Source: Cokeromyces recurvatus
Taxonomy: Eukaryota; Mucoromycota; Mucoromycetes; Mucorales; Mucoraceae
Direction: 5' to 3'
DNA length: 64,000 nt
NCBI RefSeq assembly: GCF_025118155.1
Contig: NW_026251396.1
Coordinates: 434,001-498,000 of the forward strand
A program made the position numbers and the translations under genes. The notes below the pieces were generated by a model. The model saw only the letters and a list, made by a program, of their open reading frames with translations, did not search any database and was not told the DNA's origin. Positions 1-13,211 of the stretch are shown in pieces (the first letter of the stretch is position 1; every line of letters begins with the position of its first letter).

Positions 1-318
1 GAGTCTCTTCCTCTTGACTTGCAATACTACTCAGAATTGATTTTACATGGTTTTCCATGGATTCACGTGAATATTTCCATTGGGAGACAACTAGGGCACG
101 CAAAGGAGAAGTACGGGTAGGTGTTCGAGGGGGTAAAATAACATGATTTTGTGTAGTAGCAAAGCTAAATATGTGATCTGAATTGACTTTAGTATGACAT
201 GGATCGCAAGTAGATTGAGTAGATAATTCTGACTTGTTTTCTTTCCTAGAAGACATGGAAGACAAAAGGATATCATTACCTAGTGACGTAGTTGCTGTTG
301 CTGTTGCTGTTGTTGTAG

Positions 319-349
<31 letters not shown>

Positions 350-2533
350 TACTGCAGGTGTCACAAGATGATGATTATTTCTAACTGGAGGGGGTTTCAA
401 TTGCATATTGGCTGCTTTATTCATCAAGACATCTTGAAGGATTTCAGCTTGTGATACATCCGATGTAGTAGCAGTAGTAGTAGTGATAGTGGGTATAGAT
501 CGAGCTTTTGTTGGCTGATTGTTATTATTATTAGTATTATTGTTATACGTTTTATTTACATACGATAGTTTATCATGTGCAATTGAATTATTTTCATAAC
601 CATTTGTACGAAAGAATGGATCATGATTAGTTTCATTTTGAGGTGTTTGTGGTAAAGGTCGAGTTTGAGAAGTTGGAATACCAAATTTAACTGTGAAATA
701 AAACGTAGATCCTTTACCTTTCTGACTACGACATTTCATAACACCTCCATGAAGTTCAATGAGTTGACGTGAAATAACTAGGCCAAGACCACTACCTCCA
801 TGCTTTCTTGTGCTCTAATACCAAAAAAAAAAAAATGTTATTTTATCTCCAAATAAATAAAATAAATAAATAAAACTTACAGAACTATCCACTTGAGAAA
901 ATGGTTTAAACATAACTGATTCATCAGCAGCATCAAATCCAGTACCTGTATCGATTACTTCGAATAGTAAAGTCAATTCTGACTCTTCTATATCGTTCTT
1001 TTTAATAGTACATCGAGTAAAGACTTCACCTTCGGATGTAAACTTAATGGCATTCTGTGAATTTAGAATACAGTTAGTAAGTAGTACACTCCAAATCATG
1101 AAGAATCATTTCATTCACTTACACCAATCAAATTAAGTAAAACTTGTCTTAGACGTATTCTATCACCTATAACTACATCAGGTATGTCATCATTAACCCA
1201 GAAACTTAACTCTAAATTTTTCTGAATAGCCAAAGTTGACAATAATTCATTCGCATCTTCAATCATAGTAACAAGACTAAAAGGCTCCCATTCCAAATTC
1301 ATCATGCCTGCTTCTACCTTACTAAGATCCAAGATATCGTTAATGACAACTAATAACGACTCTGCTGATTGTTGAATTGTATGAACATAATCCATTTGCT
1401 CAGGTGTCAATTCTGTATCTAATAAAAAATTAAGCATGCCTGTAATGCCAATCAATGGTGTACGAATTTCATGAGACATATTGGATAAGAAACGTGTTTT
1501 ACTCTCTGTTGATTTTTGTGCTGCATCATGTGCTTCTTTCAGTTTTTGTTCTAGTAATTTATGATCATTGATATCAGTACTATATAAAATTGAATATATA
1601 TACAAATATTTGTATATATGAGTAAATGTTTAAAAAAAAACCCCCCCATTCAAAGACATTTTTCTTTTCTCTTACCAAGTACCAAACCAACGAATATCAC
1701 CAGTATCTAACTCATCCACTGAAACACATTTAACCAAAAACCATTTATATTCTTCTTTTGCACTTGATAGTCGAATTTCATTTTGCCATGAGATACCTGC
1801 TCGATTCGTAGATAAAGAACTTAAATCTGGTAGTTGAAGTTTAGATCGATCATCAGGATGAACACAAGACATAAAACCAAGTCCCATTGTTTGATCAAAC
1901 GATTTTCCAGAATATTTACTCCATTTCCCATTTGTATATGTCAATCCAGCGCCAGGTGAAAAGGTAAATACAATTTGTGGAATAGCTTCAGCTAATAATC
2001 TATATTTTCTTTCATTGCTTTCAATTTCTACTTGTCGTAAATTACTTTCCTTTGCCATATGTTGATCATGAATGTCCGTACTGTAAATTAAAAAAAAAAA
2101 TGAATACTTCTTTTTTTTTTCTCTTTGAATTATACATTATACACTTACCAAGTACCGAACCAATGAATAATTATACCTTTTAAATCTCTAAGAGGTACAA
2201 TTCTCCAAAGAAAACAACGATAAACGCCATCGAATCTTTTTAATCGATATTCACCTGCAAATCCGTTACCTTGTTCATAAGCTAATTCCCAAGCCTTTTT
2301 ACATTCAGGTTGATCATCTGGATGCATATGTGATAACCAATTAGGACCTAAATGATCCCTTAACGATTTTCCTGTATATTGTAAAGTTCGATTATTAACC
2401 CAAGTTACTTTACCTGTTGTAGTCGATAAAGTACTTTTTTTTTTATAAAAAAAAAAAAAGAAAGAAAAGAAAAGGAAGGAGGAAAAAAAAGGGGGGGAGA
2501 AGGACGTGAAGGATAGGATGAGTAACATATATA

Positions 2534-2564
<31 letters not shown>

Positions 2565-5051
2565 ATATATCTATGTATATATCAAAATTTTGGGTATATA
2601 CTTACAAGACATGAATTGGAATACCATCAATAATTAAACGTAAAAGACTTGATTTGGGAGCAACTAAAAAACGATCAACACCAGTTCGAGTTTCACGATG
2701 ATAATGAAATCCATCATCATCAAAATCTTGACGTTTATTACTGTATCGTTTTCTCTTTTTCATTTTCTTTTTATGGCTATTCATGACATGACGTTTTTGA
2801 ATAGATTTCGATGAAGAAGGTGACTTAAAGGCAGATGGTCGAGGATTGATATTTGAAATGGAATCGCTATCAGGTTGAGTTAAAGACGAAAGCAAACTAT
2901 TCTCTTCTGAAGTTGTTGCCTTGGGAACCACATGATCGTCTGCTGATGATGAAGAATATATCCTATGCTGACAATTTTTATTACTACACATTGTATGAGG
3001 TGGTATAGAAGCCGAGATAGGTAGCCCTGTTGTAGGTGATACAGCACCCCATCCTTCCATGATAGCAGCAGATGAAGGTGAGAATGACTTGTGTGAAGAT
3101 TGAAGATGATGAGAGAGATTACTGTTATCTACATGATCAGTTTGTGGTATTCTGTCTGTTAGATCCGTAGTATCTGCTGCTATTTTATTCTCCTTATCAA
3201 GATTTGATTTTAAATCCATACCTGAGCTAGTCGTTTCATTTATATCCTTTTGTTGAATAGTAGAGGGTGATAAAGGAGGATTTAATAGTTGCTCAGTTAC
3301 CGTTTCCAACGAACTATGAGTAAAATTTGACATGGAACCAAAATGATCTGGACGTTTCGGATGAATGAAATCATGAGTATTAGGAGGAGTGGTATCGATA
3401 AGGGCAGCAGTAGGTGTTGTATTTGTTGAATCTATTCTATGTTGAGATTGCTGTTCATCATCTTCTGTATTTGAGATAACGGATGAGCATCTTTTAGATA
3501 ATTCTTCCTCACTTGTATATTTGTGCCTACTGCTACTATTACGTCGAGTATAAAAATGGCCATGCTTTTTCATTTCAGCATTTTGAATAGCATTTGCAAA
3601 ACTAGCAGCGATAAAAGGAGATAGAGAATTAATACTTGAAAGCAATACGGGTGGATAAGGCACGATAGGTGTCAAAAAAGATAAGATAGCGATAGGAGTA
3701 AGATGATTTTGTTGACTATATCGATGATGATGATGCTTATTGTTATTAGCAGCAGTAGAAGGAGATGAAGAGCAATAAGAAGAACTTAGAGTATGATGTA
3801 AATGACGGTTCATCACGTCAGAAGGATGAAATAAAGGTATGTGTACAACAGAGTGCATATTAGATAAAGGAGGAGGAAAAGGGACAGAGACGTTATCATA
3901 AGATTCAGGTGAAGCAGGATTAAAGGCTTCATCATCTATATCAGGAGGAGAAGTAAAGAAGGGATTCAATTCGGAATCCATAATAGCGGGAGATGGAGCA
4001 GGAGATTGAGACCAAGGTGAAGGTTGTTGTTGTTCATATTCATCAAAATCTTGTAAAAAATTAGATGATACAGTAGCAGGTGTACTTGTAGTTGATAAAG
4101 GTGGATCAATAATACTATGATTACTATCTTTTCTATGACTTGCACCTTCATCAGAAAGACAAGAACCATCTACTAAAATTTCAGAGGCTTCATCTTTTGA
4201 AAAGCAAGGTGTAGTAATGATGGGTATAGACCAATTTGATTTTCTGGATTTATCAGAAGTTGAATCCAATAAAGTCCTTTTAAAAAACTCCAAGCCAAAA
4301 TCATCATTACTATTCTTACCAGAAGATTTTCTTCTATATTCTCTTGAAAGTACGACAACTGAATTTCTTTTTAAAATACGCATTACACTTGGATTATTGA
4401 TAAGTGGTTCAGGCTCTGATTCAAAAGGTTGTAATCTATCAAAACACCAAGGAATATGATGTGGACCTGTTTCATGTATTGCACGACTATGTAAGAAATA
4501 ATCATCTTCTAATGCATCTTCATAATCAAACTCCTGGCTAATTGAGCCTGTTTTATTGTAAACTGCTTTTAATCCCCAAGGACCCATAAAAGGATCATTT
4601 GGATCTTGAGGAATACTGAGTGTAATTCTAGTAGCATGAAATGAAGTTCCTAAATTTAAGCAAAAAAAAAGAAAAGAAAAGAAAAGGGAATTAAATGATA
4701 CGTAAATAAATAAAAAATGAAAGAAAAAGGTACCAGAAAATATCTTGACAAGTGAATCCCACCACGCATGAATTTCAGTTTCTGTTGTCAATTTTAAAGA
4801 TGTTTCATATAAATTCGGCGGTTCAAAAGAGAATATATTATAATTTAAAGAAGTTGGTTTTGTTACTTGTTTAATAGTATTGCCCTGCGCTTGCTGTTGA
4901 AGACGTTTTTGTAATTGTTTTTGCCCAGAATATAATTGAGCATGATATTGTGATGTTGCAGAAGATGATGTATCACTAACAAAAACAAATATATACATAT
5001 AAATTTGTATTTGTGTATTTTCTTTTTCTTCAATATTTTTTACCCATTCAT
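1..5051 (-). CDS. Hybrid histidine kinase (GAF-PAS-PAS-HisKA-HATPase, 3' truncated by window edge)
   Basis: Two-component sensor kinase. Inferred exons on the minus strand: 5051-5044, 4975-4734, 4649-2606, 2433-2149, 2080-1676, 1579-1123, 1054-881, 814-<1; all phases close and the frame is open to base 1 (about 1476 residues present). The N-terminus looks like a GAF fold split by a long Ser/Asn/His-rich insert (roughly 4300-3750); the GAF-like tail ends near 3590. Two PAS_3/PAC units follow, each ending in WFGTC-TDI across an intron. The HisKA box is SHEIRTP with phospho-His (about 1480), and the HATPase N box lies at NLIGNAIKFT. The G1-like motif is DTGTGFD and the G2 motif is [14 protein letters not shown] poly-Ala/Thr linker leads to a receiver-like segment beginning ALVVSQW at the edge. 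Exon 1 (8 nt, MN) is a splice inference. Group assignment within fungal hybrid kinases is uncertain. Confidence 0.9.
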
Positions 5052-5900
5052 TTTATTCTATATTATTATTTCTTTTCTTTTCCTTTTTTTTAAAAAAAAA
5101 TAAAAAAAACAAAAAATACTAAAAACTAAAAACTAAGGAAAATAAAAAGAAAAGAAAAAGAAAAATAGACAAGTAGATCTCTAATTATTTATTGAATCTC
5201 AAAGGATAATTGCAAAACTTTTGTTATAATTATGATTATAGATTAACTGATTAAGTAAAGTACATTAAGGAAAGTAAGAAAAAAAAAAAAAAGGTTGAAA
5301 TAAAGACAAAGTGAGAGTGAAAAAAGGAAGTAAACTAAAATAGTCTAAACAAGACTTTTTTTTTTCTGTTTTATATTGGAGCTTGAAAAATAAAAACAAG
5401 TGTATATAGAATGAATATAATAAAGGCACAAAATGGTAATGACGTATATAAATTTCTGCAATAAACTACATATAAAATAGGATTTAACCTTATAAAGTAG
5501 TTTATGATGTTATTCATGTAATACGTGGTTATAAAGGGATATTGTCAAATACAGTGAAAAAAGACCTGAGTTCATAAATTGGAGGTTTTTTTTTTTTTTT
5601 CCTAATTCGTTTTGTCAATAAAAATAATTCACTTTCGTACTTTTATCCTGGTATTTACCAGTGTTTACTATATTGACTACGAAATATTCCAAGCAACCAT
5701 TTAGAAATATTACAACAAGAAGCTTGCAAAGCTATGGCGAGATTTTCTACAAAAGTTTGCGGCTAGAGAGGAAACGACTCCAAAAAAAAAGCAGTATATA
5801 CCAAATTAGAAAAAAAAATTTGCTGGTATTTTCTTTATTGTAATATAACCATTATCTTATCTGTATAAATCTTTAAGTCTCTCCTCTAAAGAAGAGCCTA
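5052..5900. other. Intergenic, AT-rich
   Basis: Upstream region of the histidine kinase. It holds A/T homopolymers and no convincing gene. The stretch 5855-5900 resembles the 3' flank of the Fanzor-like copies at 41 and 43.9 kb: read on the minus strand it carries GAGAGACTTA followed by a TTTATACAG-like run. Confidence 0.5.
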
Positions 5901-5944
5901 CCCTATTCGTTGTGATACTTTTATTTCATTACCTACAAAAAATA

Positions 5945-7005
5945 TTGGGTTATCCTTGGCCAACCCATATCTCTGTTGAAAATGAGAAACATGTTTTTAC
6001 AAGCCATAACATCCCTATCCCAAAATATATCATGATCAATGTAGATTAGTATATGATAAATATAGGTGCTATATACGGTTCTAGAATATCTTAAATTTAA
6101 AAAGATAAGCAAGAGAGGCAAACGTATTATATAAATGGTTATTAGGGAATGTGCAATATATAGTCATGTTCTATCGATTTACACTCAAAATTCTGAACTC
6201 ATTTATATCCAAGGGCAAAACCTCTCCACATTTCAAGTGCTTATAGATTTTTTTTCCCCCTGATACACCATGTTCATGTCTCTGAAAATAAACATGACCC
6301 TTGTCTTTCAGTCCATCTCCAAAAAATAACCACCAATGGCATTTTTGTTTGATTGCCCTCTTGGAATTGACTTTTGTACTTTATATATATAAATGAGCGA
6401 TATATTAGAACCAAAGACTTGTTATAATCCTTTTGGAAGTTACACCTCAGTTCAACCGAGTTGATAAGCAATCCCTGGATTTCTTCTATTTTTATTTTTT
6501 ATTGGAGATATTGTTCAGAAGACAAAGTTTTTTGGTGAAAGGATATTTGTTTCAGTCTCTTTAATTCCTCGATGTTGCTTTGATTCATCTTCTTTTCTTA
6601 TTTTATTGACGTGACAATATTCTTTTGTTGAAAACTTTATAACTCCCATCATCGTGTTTTGATAAGACCCAAAAAGCAGGTTTTTTTTCTTCTTCTTGGG
6701 AATCAAAGAAATTAGAAAAACATCCTTTATAATATTCAATTGTAGTCTCATTATTCATTTTCGGGATTCGTGCCTCAGGGGATATGGCAGACAAGTTCTG
6801 ACCATCAATTTTGATAAATATCCATTTCATGCTTGGAAAAGGGAACAACACAAAAAGCCTTGGTGCTACTACACTATCAGGTCTTTCCTCGTGATGTTTG
6901 TGTCTGTTATCTTGGAATTTAACCTTTACTTTCTTCAGTTTTGATAGAAAGATGGTTGATGGTGAATGAGCCGCTTTTTCCAATAGTGCCAAAGCATTTT
7001 GCAAC
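5945..7005 (-). pseudogene. Decayed Fanzor/TnpB-like nuclease gene (copy A)
   Basis: Frameshifted remnant of a mobile-element protein, readable in segments on the minus strand. An N-terminal block (7004-6660) contains PSMKWIFIKIDGQNLSAI and ends near NNETTIEYYKGCFSNF. A segment KFSTKEYCHVNKIRKEDESK follows (about 6630-6520), then TKMPLVVIFWRW (about 6360-6320). Next come HGVSGGKKIYKHLK and DINEFR (about 6270-6180), and last WDRDVMACKNMF (6022-5985). This order (a pre-RuvC region, an INEFR/VDEFR motif, then an RD motif in the RuvC-III position) matches the C-terminal signature published for Fanzor proteins (RuvC-like core, C4 zinc finger, terminal RD), the eukaryotic relatives of TnpB. The stretch expected to hold the RuvC-I Asp and the zinc finger are not recognisable, and several stops and shifts are present, so it cannot make an active enzyme. 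The family assignment is inference from motifs. The alternative is an unnamed Mucorales transposon ORF of the same fold. Confidence 0.6.
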
Positions 7006-9350
7006 TATACAAGTCATATCCTTTGTTCCTTAGTGTTTTGCATTGATAAAGCTCTTCCCTCAACGTAAATTACCAAGCTTAAACCTGTCAATTCTAGTTC
7101 GTAAGTACACTCTATTAAATGTTTGAATATCTGGTTAAAAAAAAACCTATTAACTTGTATCCAAATTAACCTTATGAAGTGAAAAAGTCAGATACTATTC
7201 AGTGTATCACAATCGTCTATTTTATACCATTCATTCCCATTCTAATCGTTCGACTAGTAGTCCTATCAAGGAGTGCATTAAACTCAAAATTAAAAAGGAA
7301 CTAAAGCTGATAGATATTGTTGATGTAGTTTATTCCAACAATGAAAATATAATGTATTAAGTGGAAACTTTCCTATTTAATAGCTGCTCCGCACATTCAA
7401 AGCAGAAAAAGAAAAGTATCTAATACATTGGAATTCAATTGCTCAGCCAAATATAAATGCATTACCATGAAAGTTTCCGATTCCTTTTCTTGAATCTCTC
7501 CCAAGAGATAGCCTCAGAGAAACAACAACAGATCTTTCTAGACAGTGAGATAATCTTGAGTTTATCACTCAACTACCGCAAGAACAAAATCGGCAAGATA
7601 AATTAGAAGCATCGTTTGAAATTGGTCTATGATCTCCTTCCTTTTTTTTTTTTTTTCATCACTTTCCTATCTTTGCATATTTGTATTATTAAATCATATT
7701 TTAAATATAAAATAAATTATGTATCCTCAGCAATAATGATAAAGACTAGCTTTAACTATCCTTTCATTTATTTTATTATCAAAGAGTATTTCTATATAAA
7801 TTCAAATATCATTATTTATAGTATGCTTTGCTGAAGAGTGACAATATAGAAATAATTGAGAGTACGGGATCAAAGCTTAGTTGCTTATATAGATAGCATC
7901 TCTCTAATACAATAGATATTTGAATAATTTTTTTTTATCCTTTTTGTTTATTAAATAAGTTCAAAATATAGGTTGATCCTGTATTATACTTGTAAATAGC
8001 TGGTAATGATAAGTCTTAATATTATTTAAAGAAGGTTACATACATTTTATTCGTACCTATATCTGTATAGTATATGTTTAGCCATAAAGTCTATAAATGT
8101 GATAATGATATTTATTGTTGTAATTAAAGCTAATACAATAGCTGGAATACAACGCAAGGTAATACTGACTGAAGAAATGATGTATAAGATCTCCTAGCAT
8201 TCTTTACTATGTAAAAATTACTTTTGGTGATTCACATTTGATACCAAATAAGACACAAAACTACCTTCTCTTTAATCTATGATTATAAAAATGATGAATT
8301 TTGTTAATAATCTAATGTTGATATTCTAATAATAATAGAATATATGTAGTATATATCCTTTTTAATTCATTTGTATGATACAGTTGTATCTATTTATTAT
8401 GTAAGTAATTCCGTTTTGAATTCTCTGCATTTCTATACTTATCAGTGCCCTCTACCGTAAACAAAAAAAAATCCCCTCCCCCAGTATACTACTATATCAT
8501 TATTTGTTTTAAAGAAAGAAAGAAAAGAAAAAAAAAGGTCATGCATCACTTTAAATTTATCATGGCAATTACAAGTATATATAAAATTCCTAAAGATGAC
8601 AACTGTATGTAGACAATATCATTTTCTTACTCTAGACCAAATTTTTTCTTCTTTTTTTTTATAGTTTATAGAGATGAAGAGAAGGAGGAGGTTTTCAAGT
8701 TAAAATTTTAAAATAGCTTTTTCTTTAATAAATATTATTTGACAAGTACATGGCTATTTTGTTCTATTCAAATAGTTTAGAGTTAACTATAGTGCATAAA
8801 TTCTACTTTTTTCTTTTTCTTCTTAAAATGACTCTCTTCTTATCAAATTTATTTTGTCTTTGTGAAGAAGTTGAATTCAATAGAATGACTATATTCTTCC
8901 CTTTCTATATACATTAACCTATACACCTATCTTAATGCTCTTCTTTGATTTAGTTGATAGTTGACGATTTGTACAATCTTCCATAAATTCATTTTTTCTT
9001 TAAAAAAAAGGGAGTCATCTCGTTATCACATCTTTGTCAAAGCTTCCATGGTTATTTCTTCACTTTTACAGATAACATCATAGCTACATATTATCCGTGA
9101 TCTAAAAGTACAGTAAGTAACTTTTTTCTTTAATCCAGGTAAATCTGATGTATTTAATATCATTATTACTAACTAACTATTGAAGAAATGAATATAATAA
9201 AAGCCTAGTTACTTTTATAGTTTATATTATAGGAAGAGAAAAAAAAAAGTGAAATAAATAAATATGCATAAAAGGGAAATGTTTTTTTTTGAATACCACA
9301 ATTCGGCAACTATACCTAAAAGTTTGGATTTATAAACAAAAAAATTGAGG
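7006..9350. other. Long gene-free AT-rich tract
   Basis: About 2.3 kb with only very short reading frames of low-complexity composition. I see no splice-linked coding region, RNA gene or tandem repeat of note beyond A/T runs. Confidence 0.55.
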
Positions 9351-9359
9351 TAAATAAAA

Positions 9360-9680
9360 TAACTTGATCGGAAAGGGCAGCGCCTTTCTGTAGGCCAAGC
9401 GGCGATCATGGAGAGATGAACTTTGTTAGCTGTAGATGGGAGTAATTTAATAATAAAATCGGGGTTAGTTCTGAGCTTTAATGATAACATGCTACCTTCC
9501 AGGATCCAATGTTCAACACCAGGCCTTCAATGGAGGTCGATAAAAAGATGTTGTTAAATCGCGGGGTAATTTCCTACCATGCAAGAGAGGAAAGCCCGCA
9601 GCATTGAGGGCATTCCTGGGAGTAACACGGCTGTAGTAGAAGCAAACAAGAACAGAATCTAATCCACCTCTACACTATAA
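9360..9680 (-). other. GC-richer island, possible decayed transposon coding remnant
   Basis: This 320-bp stretch is visibly richer in G+C than the flanking DNA. On the minus strand it reads as a broken protein-like sequence with blocks such as SRVTPRNALNAAGFPLLHGR and KLPRDLTTSFYRPPLKAW, interrupted by stops and shifts. I do not recognise the family. Composition and amino-acid texture suggest a retrotransposon-type fragment, but this is only inference. Confidence 0.35.
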
Positions 9681-9859
9681 AGGACTTCCTCTTCAATAAT
9701 TTTTTTTCTTTAAAGCTTTTCATATAAAAAAATAAAATAAATAATATCTGTATTTAGCAAACTCAAATTCACTATTTACAGATATATATATTGTTTGTAA
9801 TACAAATCAAATGATAGAAAATAAAGTAATATACTTTTATTGGCCGGATATACGGTTAT

Positions 9860-11310
9860 TTAAAGATTTTTAATAGCAACAGCTATACTTGAAACTACTT
9901 TCTCAATAGCAAGATCTACTTCTTCTTTAGTAATATTAAGTGGAGGAATTAATCGAAGAGTTTCATAAATAGAGGTAGTCAAGATAATTGTATCCAATTT
10001 CAATGCTTCAGCAGCTACTTTACTTGCAAATCCATAAGGGACACCCATAAATTCAATACCAATCATCAGACCCTTACCGCGAATATCAACCTTCACCCCC
10101 TCTGGCAAAAGTTCGGGGATCTTTTCTTTCAAACCCTTGAAGAATTGTTCTGAACGTGCATTACAATTTGCTAGCAGATTCTCTTCATTAAATACATCAA
10201 GTGTTGCCTTTGCTGCTGCACAAGCGATGACATTACCTGAATAGGTACCTCCCATTGATCCTGGAGGTTGAAGGTCCATAATTTCTTTACGACTTACAAT
10301 AGCCGAGAGTGGATAACCAGATGCAATACCTTTAGCCATTACCATGATATCTGGAACTATATCAAAGTGTTCAACAGCAAACATTTTACCAGTTCGACCA
10401 AATCCTGACTGAACTTCATCACAAATTAATAGAATACCATGCTTATCACAAATGCGTCTTAAACCAATTAAAAAGTCTATAAATAAAGTATAATAATAAA
10501 AAAAATAAATAGATGCAAAAAAAAAAAAAAAAAAAAAAAAAGACTTACTTTTAGGGGGTACAACATAACCACCTTCACCTTGGATAGGTTCAACTAAAAT
10601 AGCTGCTGTATCTCTAGGATCAGAACGTTGCTTTAATAAAAGTTCAAGCTGATGAAGTGCTTCTTCACCACACCATTCTGGTGTAAACTTTTCAGGATCT
10701 GCTTGATGAACTGCCCATTGTTGGAAATAAGGATAAGGAGCTACATGAACACCTGGCATTAAAGGTGCAAAACCTGCACTATAAACTGTCTTTGATGTTG
10801 TTAAAGCCATCGTACCAAATGTACGTCCATGATAAGATCCTTGAAATACAATGATATTTTGTTTCTTTGTCGCATGACGTGCTACTTTAATCGCTGCCTC
10901 TACTGCCTCAGAACCAGAATTCCAAAAAAAGAAAGTATCAAGTTTAGAAGAAGGCATTTTGGGTATTAATTTGTCAATAAGCTCGAGCATCGGTCTTTGA
11001 TAAAAAATATTGACTTGTCCATGTGTTAATTGACCAGCTTGTTCCTGAACAGCTTTAACAACAGTAGGATGACAATGTCCTATATATATGTGTGTATTAC
11101 TGTAAATATCTAGTTTATTATTCACTATGATTATAAAGACTAACCTGTACTTGTGACGCCAATACCAGTAGTAAGGTCGAGATACTTTTTTCCATCTACA
11201 GTCCAAACAAAAGTACCCTTTCCCTTTTCAATCACAAGCTCTGTAGATCTACCTATACCACGAGCAATATGCTTCTTGCCAAATTCTGCAAGTTTTGAAG
11301 CTGAAGCCAT
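9860..11310 (-). CDS. Class III PLP aminotransferase, 4-aminobutyrate transaminase type
   Basis: Predicted 437 aa; exons 11310-11145, 11079-10549 and 10476-9860. It would transfer the amino group from GABA (or a related omega-amino acid) to 2-oxoglutarate using pyridoxal phosphate. Visible class III features are the substrate/cofactor loop HCHPTVVKAV, NSGSEAVEAAIKVAR (PLP phosphate binding), SYHGRTFGTMALT, EPIQGEGGYVVPP, DEVQSGFGRTG with the PLP-contacting Asp and Gln, and the Schiff-base lysine in MAKGIASGYPLSA. The start MASASKLAEFGKKHIARG is the first ATG after an A/G-rich leader, and the length fits the cytosolic GabT-like type. I see no clear mitochondrial presequence. Substrate is not decided by sequence; other omega-transaminases share these motifs. 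Intron 2 contains an A-rich run of about 25 nt. Confidence 0.9.
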
Positions 11311-11448
11311 TTTATAAATAAATATTACGAATTAAAGAAAAGAAAAGAGAAGAAAAGGAAGAAAGAAAGAAAGAAAGAAAAGATAGAGAGAGAATTATAC
11401 GTTGTATTCCGAATAGTCATTTTTTATCTTTTTTCCCCAATTTATTAT

Positions 11449-11488
<40 letters not shown>

Positions 11489-11804
11489 ATTAATTTTGCC
11501 CAATTAGGGTTGTGTAGGTCTTACACTATTTGTCAGCTATGCCTGTTTTAAGTAATGAGTTTGTCATTTTGATGCTTATATCGTGCGAAAAAAAAAAAAG
11601 AAAAAGAAAGGTTTCTTCAAAGGGAAAAAAAATCATCATAAAAAAGAGTCTTTATTTTAAGCAAAAATTCATTACAAAAGAAGTAGTTAAAATGATAAAC
11701 ACAATAAAATTAAAATTATTTATTTTGCCTTTATACGCACTAGAATGGGTCCATATTTATGATTTCATTAAAGCATAGTCGTCAATGGATTTAAACTTTA
11801 ATAT

Positions 11805-11835
<31 letters not shown>

Positions 11836-12089
11836 CTCCATTCTATTTCTCGGTTATTCAGTATACAACTTATTGGCTCATGAATGTGAAAAAAAAAATT
11901 TTTTAAGGGGAAAAAATCAGTAATGTGAAGAAATAAACGCGTTACTTTTTATTTTATTTTATTTTTTTTTTTCAATAATAATAACAATAAAAAAAAACTC
12001 AGTAACAGAGAAAGAAAGGAAAAAAAAAAAAAAAAAAACGCGTCTATCCCCGCTTCATATATCCTTTTCCCTTCAATTAGCAAAATACG
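11311..12089. other. Divergent intergenic region with homopolymers
   Basis: Lies between the 5' ends of the aminotransferase (minus) and the MYSM1-like gene (plus), so it should hold both promoters. It contains A36 at 11451-11486, a long T run at about 11808-11831 and a C-poor, T-rich leader before 12090. No gene seen. Confidence 0.6.
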
Positions 12090-13177
12090 ATGACTACCAA
12101 AAAAGTAAATTCGGAACCGATATCAAAAGATAAAGAAGAAGAGATGAGTTCAGCATTGATTGCTCAATTATTAGCGGAAGACGCAATGATGCATGGCAAT
12201 GATAGTTATTATGCTGAATATAGCAATGATGCGAGAGGTTATGATCGTTACCTTGCACGTGAAGAACAAGATGATAGCTATGAAGATAACTCAGAAGACG
12301 AATTTAACCCTAAAAAAAAACAGACCAAAAATAATAAATGTAGGTCTCAAAAAAAAAAGTAAAAATAAAATAAAATAAAATCGATAGACATATATAATAA
12401 TATATAATCTTGTATAGCAAAAAGGGGTAGAAAAAGAAAAGTACCTACAAAGGAGAAAGTAGTAGTGGTATCAGAACCTGCTCCTCCTTCAGAAAACACT
12501 GCAGTAGAACAACAAAACGAAAAGGTCATAAATCAAGAAACAAAAATCAATAATAAAAAGCCTAAAAAAGTTATTCCAGAAGGATACAATACAGGTGCTT
12601 ATACAGATTTAGAGGAGCAGCGGTTTATTGAGGGCCTTGAATTATTTGGAAGAGACTGGACAAAGGTAATCTTTTCGAAAAAAAAAAGGAAATGGCAACA
12701 TGTATGAATAATGTTTTTTCTATATAGCTTCAAAGTCATGTTGGTACACGAGATGGTACATCTATTCGAAGTCATGCACAAAAGCATTTTATTAAAATGT
12801 ACAGAGATCAAATTCCACTTCCACCAAAAGTATTAGAAACAGGTTCAGGTTATACTTTATCTGGCAAGCCACTTGATCCAAATTCATCTGCAGCTAAACC
12901 TTATTTAAGTCGTAACAGTCAATCAACACTAAATAATGTGAAAAAAGCACCAACAAAGACATCAGTCGAAGAACCAGCAAAGGCAAATACAAAAGAAGAC
13001 CCTATGGAAGATGTTAAAGAAAATAATATGACCGATGTGATAATAAACAAAGTTGAAAAGCAAACTGAAGACTTACGTATAACTGATGAAAAAAAAGAAG
13101 TTCAAAAAAAGAAAAAAACAAAATCAGTGACGCCTTCACCTTCAAGTTCAACAAAGTAAATTATTCACTTCTTTTTA

Positions 13178-13211
<34 letters not shown>

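Noticed and set aside
6696..6944. Plus-strand reading frame of about 80 codons
   Set aside because: It is antisense to the decayed Fanzor-like copy A, whose minus-strand reading carries the recognisable motifs.
7488..7525. Sequence resembling the 3' flank block of the Fanzor-like copies
   Set aside because: Only a short AATCTCTCC-type match with no adjoining coding remnant; compatible with chance in AT-rich DNA.
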